This document shows positions 58,401-64,000 of a stretch of 64,000 nucleotides of DNA, piece after piece (position 1 is the first letter of the stretch; each line of letters opens with the position of its first letter). The notes below the pieces were generated by a model. It worked only from the letters and a program-made list of their open reading frames with translations. It was not told the DNA's origin and made no database searches. A program made the translations under genes and the position numbers. This stretch comes from Polytrichum commune (Eukaryota; Streptophyta; Polytrichopsida; Polytrichales; Polytrichaceae). The stretch lies in NCBI GenBank assembly GCA_950295325.1, contig OX485809.1, positions 21,888,001 through 21,952,000 of the forward strand, read 5' to 3'.

Positions 58401-60723
58401 GCAAATCTCGCGAGGAATACCCATCATTGGTGCAGGAGCTGGAACTGGTATTTCTGCAAAGTTTGAAGAAGAAGGGGGTGCTGATCTCATTGTGATATAC
58501 AACTCGGGACGCTTCCGAATGGCAGGACGTGGATCTTTAGCTGGTCTTATGCCCTTCAAAGATGCAAATGCTGTCGTGCTTGAGATGGCATCTGAAGTGC
58601 TACCAGTGAGCTCCATATCCAAACAGATGCCCTAATGTTCAGTCAAGCTGGGAAACAGAGTTATTCTTTTAACTTCATGGGACTTTTTATTGGAAGTTGG
58701 TCCCCTATGATTTTTCAAATAGAAACAAAATAGCCTACTTTTTAGTGATACTTTCTAAACAGTGTACTTTCTTTTGTGGCTGTTGCAAAGGTGGTGAAAA
58801 GGGTTCCAGTGCTGGCAGGTGTATGTGCTTCAGACCCCTTCCGCCGAATGGACCGCTTTTTGGTTGAGTTAGAGCGCTTGGGCTTTGACGGTATCCAAAA
58901 CTTTCCAACAGTGGGCCTCATTGATGGAAATTTTCGGCAAAACCTTGAGGAGACAGGCATGGGTTATGGGTATGTAGCTCATTTCTTTGGCCTTTCATTA
59001 TCTGGGATTGAATATTAAACTATTCAAACTGGAGGATGAAGCTTTGTGAATCAATTTTTCCATGTTGATTGATGTACTGGCGGCACTTTTGACTTTGAAA
59101 AGTCATAGCAGCAGCATGAGAGGTCAGAAGATTCCATAGATTGTTGTTAAAATCTCACTTTACATTCACAGATCCAAGTAAAATTCCAAATCTGAAATTC
59201 AAGTTGACAATTATGGCATACAACAAAAACTAAAATTAAAGACATGTTTCCCTTATGTGCAGTGTGGAAGTGACATTGATCAGGCAAGCACATGAGATGG
59301 GTTTCCTGACAACACCGTATGCCTTCAATGCACAAGAATCACATGCCATGGCAATGGCAGGAGCTGATATTGTAGTGGCCCATATGGGTTTGACCACAGC
59401 TGGTTCCATTGGGGCGAAGACAGCCGTTTCATTGGAAGACAGTGTCAGGCGTGTGCAGTCCATTGCAGATGCAGCTGCTGAAGTAAACCCAGACATCATT
59501 GTCTTATGCCATGGAGGTTAGTCCTTTCTTTCAGTGTGTAACTTAAGGTGGATGGGCCTTATTTCGTTACCTTTTTTTTGTTTGCTAACTTATACTACTC
59601 GGATTTGCAAGGTTAAAATTTCCATGTCTGAAGAAGCCAGGATCAATCTCATAAATTTGGGTTAATGCCAAGTTGTTATAAACTATCAAAATCCACTGAC
59701 AGTAAGCCATAAGAAGGCCACATAGGTCCCCCCAATTATGTTGACTATAGAGCCTAGCAAGTTGACAATTATTGAGCACATAGTTCAATCTTTTTAAACA
59801 CATGTCTTTATGGCGTCTGTACTTAGATCTGCACCTAACCACCCACCACACAAATATAGGTATCCAATTAAGTTAAGCAACCAAATTAGGCCCCCTAACC
59901 TTACTATAAAGGCCTCAAAATAAGCAAAAGTGTATTAGACAACAATCAGATATTGTAAATGCAAGACATCAAGAGAACCCTTTTTGAACTGTTAACCACA
60001 GTAAGTTAGGCATATGCAAAACCAACACCTAACCTAAAGTCGATACTATGTACCACCGGCACATATTTGAAGCTTCTAAATCTTTGACTGGTACATAGTG
60101 TCGGTTTAAATTCATTGTTGCTTATGGGCATATGCACCTTAGTAGTGGACCACCTTGTCTTATAAAACTTAGTAGAGGACCACCATGTCTTGGGGTTTTG
60201 GCAAGACACTAGAGTTATCCTTTAACTTTATGGGATTAGGTCCGCTATGATTTTCCATCGGTTTGGCATAGGAAATCAACAATGTCTTTTCACTTCTGGT
60301 GCATGCTCAGAGGTAGTGTTTGAATTTGAATGAAGAGCAACCAATTTTGGTTCATTGAGGGCCAAACTCATTTTAGCACTGCTTGGCATGCCAAAATAAG
60401 TTTGACCCTCAATGAATTGATCTAGAATGTTCTCTGCTCAAACCTCCACATTACCTCCAAGCATGCACCGAAAACTACCAACTCCCCACCAAAAGTCATG
60501 CTGAGTTAGAAAATAACTCTACTCTGTGGACATCAAACAGAAGATTACTAACCATGCGTGTTTTTCAGGGCCCATATCTGGACCCAAGGAAGCAGAGTAC
60601 GTGCTGCAGAGGACAAGGAATGTGCATGGATTTTATGGAGCTTCAAGCATGGAGCGCCTGCCAGTTGAAGAAGCGATTGCAGGGACCATGCAGCAGTACA
60701 AGGCAATTCAGATTTCAGGATGA
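52417..60723 (+). CDS. Tm-1-like protein (UPF0261 domain plus TIM-barrel domain), ten exons
   Basis: Exons at 52417-52542, 53888-54275, 55327-55592, 56290-56496, 56649-56864, 57554-57743, 58358-58605, 58791-58969, 59263-59516, 60569-60723. Phases agree throughout and give 742 codons plus TGA, about the length of tomato Tm-1. Residues 1 to about 420 form the UPF0261 domain: '[20 protein letters not shown]', '[24 protein letters not shown]', 'LLISTVASG', '[20 protein letters not shown]'. Residues 465-742 form the TIM-barrel domain: '[20 protein letters not shown]', '[20 protein letters not shown]', '[13 protein letters not shown]', '[17 protein letters not shown]', '[14 protein letters not shown]'. 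The normal cellular role is unknown; tomato Tm-1 blocks tobamovirus replication, which should not be assumed here. The acceptor of exon 8 (GCAAAG|GTG) is unusual. Introns hold many small repeats. Confidence 0.92.
53161..53830 (+). repeat. ~370-bp tandem duplication in intron 1 of the Tm-1-like gene
   Basis: Words beginning TGTTTTGGTAAGGCTTCATT at 53161 recur from 53531, followed in both by 'GCAGCCA', 'GTGCAAG..GGTACACAGATA' and 'CCTATGTTTGAGGTCCA'. Copy two is shorter and ends about 55 bp before exon 2. Each copy carries a pyrimidine tract plus CAG that resembles a splice acceptor. Confidence 0.75.
54366..54722. mobile_element. Degenerate relative of the AAGGTGCGTT MITE in intron 2
   Basis: Shares 'TTGGTGGTTGATGGTTGTAG', 'ATTGGTTCTATTACTGAGAG', 'ATTGCACCGATAGGAG' and 'CCACTTGAGTAATTGTGTG' with the better-preserved copy at 56964-57447. 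The terminal bases are eroded. Confidence 0.6.
54960..55210 (-). repeat. Repeat family C in Tm-1-like intron 2
   Basis: Reads 'CCCAATTATGTTGACTATTGAG', 'AAACACATGTCTATTTGGTG' and 'CATTCTTAGATCCACA', the reverse complement of the plus-orientation copies. Confidence 0.65.
55640..56010 (-). repeat. Repeat family C in Tm-1-like intron 3
   Basis: Longer copy than 54960-55210. It matches 59545-59885 from 'GGGCTTATTTGGTTAC' through 'CTGAAGAAGCCAGGATCAAT' to 'CCACCACTCAAATATAGGTAT'. Confidence 0.75.
56964..57447. mobile_element. MITE with AAGGTGCGTT ends in Tm-1-like intron 5
   Basis: The left end AAGGTGCGTTTACACAGAAC and the right end, reversed, AAGGTGCGTTCACACATGAC form an inverted repeat that continues through 'CCACTGTCTTGGTGGTTATGG' -like text. 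Internal 'GTTTACTTTCTTTGGTTCTA' occurs twice. The flanking bases show no clear duplication, so the superfamily is open (hAT-like ends are possible). Confidence 0.7.
59545..59885 (-). repeat. Repeat family C in Tm-1-like intron 9
   Basis: Matches 55640-56010 over its full length, with the same order of words and the same orientation, at clear but incomplete identity. Confidence 0.75.
60212..60519. mobile_element. Family M MITE in Tm-1-like intron 9
   Basis: Ends GAGTTATCCTTTAACTTTA and GAGTTAGAAAATAACTC lie between TA dinucleotides. The interior carries 'GGGCCAAACTCATTTTAGCA' and its inverted partner 'AAATAAGTTTGACCCTCAAT'. It ends about 50 bp before the last exon. Confidence 0.85.
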
Positions 60724-62389
60724 CTTGTATCTATCTGTCCACTAAATTATGCACACTAAATTATGCATAACCGTCGATGAATATGTAAATGCAAGGCCAA
60801 CTGCAGATGTTTCTATCCACCTGCATAACTAGGTGTTCTGTCCTCATGCTGTGAAGTTGGAAGTTGCAAACCACTATATTCATTTGTTCCTTTCTATGCC
60901 GCAAGTATTTCTTTGGGCAGATTTTATTCAACAAAATATCTGTAACAGAGAAAAAGCTTGTGCAAATTGAACAAGCATAGGGTGTAATTGTCAGGGATCA
61001 TCCGCCTGTTTCGAATATGGCAACCTACTCTTCTGTTGTGCCCCAGGCACACCTACAGGTTTTGCACTGTAATTAGAGTGTATCCAGATCTTAAAGAGAA
61101 TGATACATTTGTGTATGCATGGCCAGTTTGTATTGTGTTTTTATAGAGAGAACAGCAATTAAGATCTGTTAATTTGGTCAGGCATAGTAATTTTGTATTA
61201 TCGTTGTATGCTGTTTAGGGTTTAGGGTACTTTTGTCAAGGCTTGCCATCATTGAAGGCATGCCAAGCAGTGCTAAAATGAGTTTGGCATAGTGAGTCAC
61301 ACATTTCAATTTTCTGTTTGTCACTTCATGTATAGTAAACACATGCCATTTTCTGTTCTTGGTTTCTGTTTCAAGGTATATGATCACTTAACTTGTAGTA
61401 TCACAGCGCTCGCTATCTTATCAACAGTACACAGTACAAAAGAATTGGTCAGGTTGGTTGGTGACTATTAGATGCATGTAGCTTATGAAGTTTGGTATTC
61501 TTATTGTAACACTAGACATTCACTATTGTGTGAACATTATCAAATGGAGCTATGTGGACTAAGTCAACTCCCATTCTTGAGACACCTTGTGGACGGCTCA
61601 TTCGTGACTCTAAACTAGACACTGCTACATTATTTAACTTTTTTTTGTAGTATTGTTGTTAGAAGGTGCACCTCCACCAAGGAAATCATCAGGATTAGGT
61701 TGATACACATGGAATTTTCACAGGATTTGAGCTGTTTGTTGCAACCAAAACAGCACTTCACTTTTATAGGTCCCATGCTATGCCTCACTATGAGCTTTCT
61801 TTCCCCTGCCAATGTCACAATGAGGATGTAGGAAGAAAAACTCTCCATTTTTAAACTATGTAGTCCATAATGCACATCAGTTTTCAAGTGTCCTAGAATT
61901 GGAATGTAGTAGTATCATATCATACAAGTGGCATGCTGTATTGCATGGCTTGGCATCATTCATTATTTAATAGAGATGTGACCATGACATGTGGCATGGT
62001 GTTTCTTGATCTCCACTCGGGTTGTGTGGGTTTGCCCATGTTTGGTTGTATTTTGGTTGCTCTCTTGCAATTGAATTTTCAATTTGTGCCAAAAAAAAAG
62101 AGAAAAAGACAAGTGGCATGGCGTGGTACACACCAATGACAATGGTGATCCTAATAATATGTGGACAAGATAATACATTGATTCACTATATATGCACCTT
62201 AATTTGAAAACAAAGATATCTCATTCTAAGTGCAAGTTGGTGGGATGGACATTAGTGACAAATGGTGATGCCAAATCACACACAAAAAGAAGTAATTAAA
62301 ATCATATCAATTAACTTCACACTATACCCCCATTTTATTTCGAACACCCACCTCTCGTATGTTTTCATAGAAGGGGAAGTATGGGCCAA
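60724..62389. other. Downstream of the Tm-1-like gene, non-genic
   Basis: Presumed 3' untranslated and flanking DNA. Only a family M fragment near 61250-61290 ('GCCAAGCAGTGCTAAAATGAG') and a short telomere-like tract near 61214 are recognisable. Confidence 0.45.
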
Positions 62390-64000
62390 CATGAAAGATT
62401 AAGCAAATCACAAGGCATGGGATTAATCATGGGTTAAAACTTGAATTTCTCAAATGGGTTGCAAATGATCTATGTGAGCCTATCACAAAGCTATTTGATT
62501 TAGTGGCCAGAGAGGGTTTCCAAGCTTCATGAATTGTCAACATTATTCAATTGATCTTCAAATCGGGTGAAAGAAATTCCCTTGGGAACTAAAGGACCAT
62601 AATGCTAGGCACAAAAAAATAATTAGTCAATGAGCGTACTTGAAAGGGTCCAAAGTGTGAGGATAAGCACATTTCAAGGAAGGTCGATCTACTTTGAACC
62701 ACATTCTTATATTGCACACTTTAACTAAACAAGAAGCATTTGTACGTCGATGTCTCTATTCTTGTTTTGTTGATTTCAAATAAGCTTTCGACATAGTTCC
62801 ATGTGACAAGCTTTGGGAATGCCTCCAACAATTAGGAGTACCACTTCATTTACCACAAGCCATAAAAACCATGTTCACCACATTCTACCCAACAAAACGA
62901 ATCAACAGTGACACACATGGTGAAGTAATGTTTGACATTGGTGTTAATCAAGGATGATTCTTTCCCCCACACTATTTGGCTTGTACATTGATGAACTTGA
63001 AACATATTTGGAAAAGATCAACAAGGGTTCTCTGTGTTTAATTAACATAGTGGTTGTCATTCTTCTTCATGCTAACTGTATCCATCTGCTCTCTAAATCA
63101 AAAGCAAACATACAAAGCTTTTGAACAAACTATATGAGTTTTGCACTTGTTCTAGCCTTGAAATCAATTCATCTAAGACCACATCCTGGGTTCTGGCCGC
63201 AACTGAAGGAAACTAAACTAAGAGGTATTTTACCTAGACAAGGACCAAATTGAGATAATCATGAATATAAATACCTTGGGGTTGATTTCTATTCACATGA
63301 TTGCTTTGGGCCATCGAGTAAATGGCGAAAAATTGCAAGTATGAAAGCCTTGATGGGCACCTTAAGGAAAGAAGTAGTAGTTGTAGTCACATTCTAGAAA
63401 CTCAAGTTTCATTTATTCAAGGCTTTGGTGCTTCCAACTTACACATATGGCACTGAAATTTGGGGAGGCGACTTAATTGGAAAATCCTCATTGGAAGGTT
63501 TCCAAGAAGGGCATGAAGAAACATATGATGCCTCACGTGAAAGTGTGGTCTTCAACAACCTATCATATTTTATTGGCCAAATTTGGAGAATTTCCCATAG
63601 AGACATACACTCTTAATGCTCACTACGGGTTTTCAACAACGGCTTGCCCATCTACCCTCCTCTTGGCTTGTCAATCAAGCAACCTCACTTTCTCGACAAT
63701 TTGCCAAACAAGGATTCAACATTTGGCACAAATCGTCAACCATGTGGAAGGCATCATGGGGTCTATCTCACTAGGAAGCCCATGACAACCCAACCACATC
63801 AAAAATCACATTTGATGATATCAAGGAGGCTTTTCTTGCTAAAGAGTGGAACTTTGTCCATCTCTCATGAAAGAAACTAGATTCCTTCCACCTCGACTTA
63901 AATACGAATGTGGATTGTACTTGAAGCAACCATTAAGACCACCAAAACGCAAGATCATTGTTGCTTACCGCACCTCAAATCATAGATTTGCCATTGAAAT
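62390..64000 (+). pseudogene. Decayed LINE reverse transcriptase and C-terminal region, running off the right edge
   Basis: Conserved non-LTR reverse transcriptase text is readable with stops and frame changes. 'EFLKWVANDLCEPITKLFDLV' -like sequence is at about 62440, 'CFVDFK*AFDIVPCDKLWECL' at about 62765 (an internal stop next to the conserved AFD aspartate), 'GVNQG*' then 'PTLFGLYIDELE' at about 62940-63000, and 'YKYLGVDF' at about 63262. The expected YADD active-site box is replaced by 'LLHANCI'. Downstream 'KALVLPTYTYGTEIWGG' and 'HVKVWSSTTYHILLAKFGE' belong to the region after the polymerase. At least six inactivating changes are visible, so this is an old copy. Confidence 0.85.

Overview
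The window is nuclear DNA of a land plant. It has spliced genes with GT-AG introns, plant-type gene families (a ZHOUPI-like bHLH, a DUF2921 protein, a Tm-1-like protein), microsatellites and a very high load of small transposable elements. The protein sequences and a decayed LINE look unlike the angiosperm proteins I know. A fern, lycophyte or other non-flowering plant is possible, but the sequence alone does not settle it.

Four host genes can be reconstructed by matching splice phases. (1) 11.7-15.8 kb, + strand: a bHLH transcription factor of four exons and 479 aa, with a GC-AG intron. (2) 23.9-30.0 kb, + strand: a DUF2921 protein of six exons that has the extracellular repeat domains but lacks the usual C-terminal membrane domain. 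(3) 40.4-35.0 kb, - strand: TAM41, the mitochondrial CDP-diacylglycerol synthase, with eleven exons and 359 aa. (4) 52.4-60.7 kb, + strand: a Tm-1-like protein (UPF0261 domain plus TIM-barrel domain), with ten exons and 742 aa.

Between and inside these genes lie mobile elements. An apparently complete PIF/Harbinger transposon (47724-51663) has a TTA target duplication, matching terminal repeats, an open DDE transposase and a divergent SANT/Myb-like gene; it sits about 0.75 kb upstream of the Tm-1-like gene. Two repeats with a 5S rRNA-like head lie in DUF2921 introns, and one has a perfect 11-bp target duplication, so they look like a 5S-derived SINE. Two hAT-type elements have 8-bp duplications. 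There is a Stowaway element, a nested pair of TA-flanked elements with a related empty site nearby, and a palindromic TA-flanked MITE family that entered introns of three genes. A LINE remnant at 40.9-42.5 kb joins RNase H to a possible restriction-like endonuclease, the Dualen arrangement. Another decayed LINE reverse transcriptase fills the right end.

The left 11 kb, 15.8-23.8 kb, 30-35 kb and 42.5-47.7 kb hold no gene I can support, only repeats and unassigned DNA. No rRNA gene, tRNA gene or CRISPR array was recognised apart from the 5S-like repeat heads. Exon joins come from reading splice sites and phases by eye and are not backed by transcripts.
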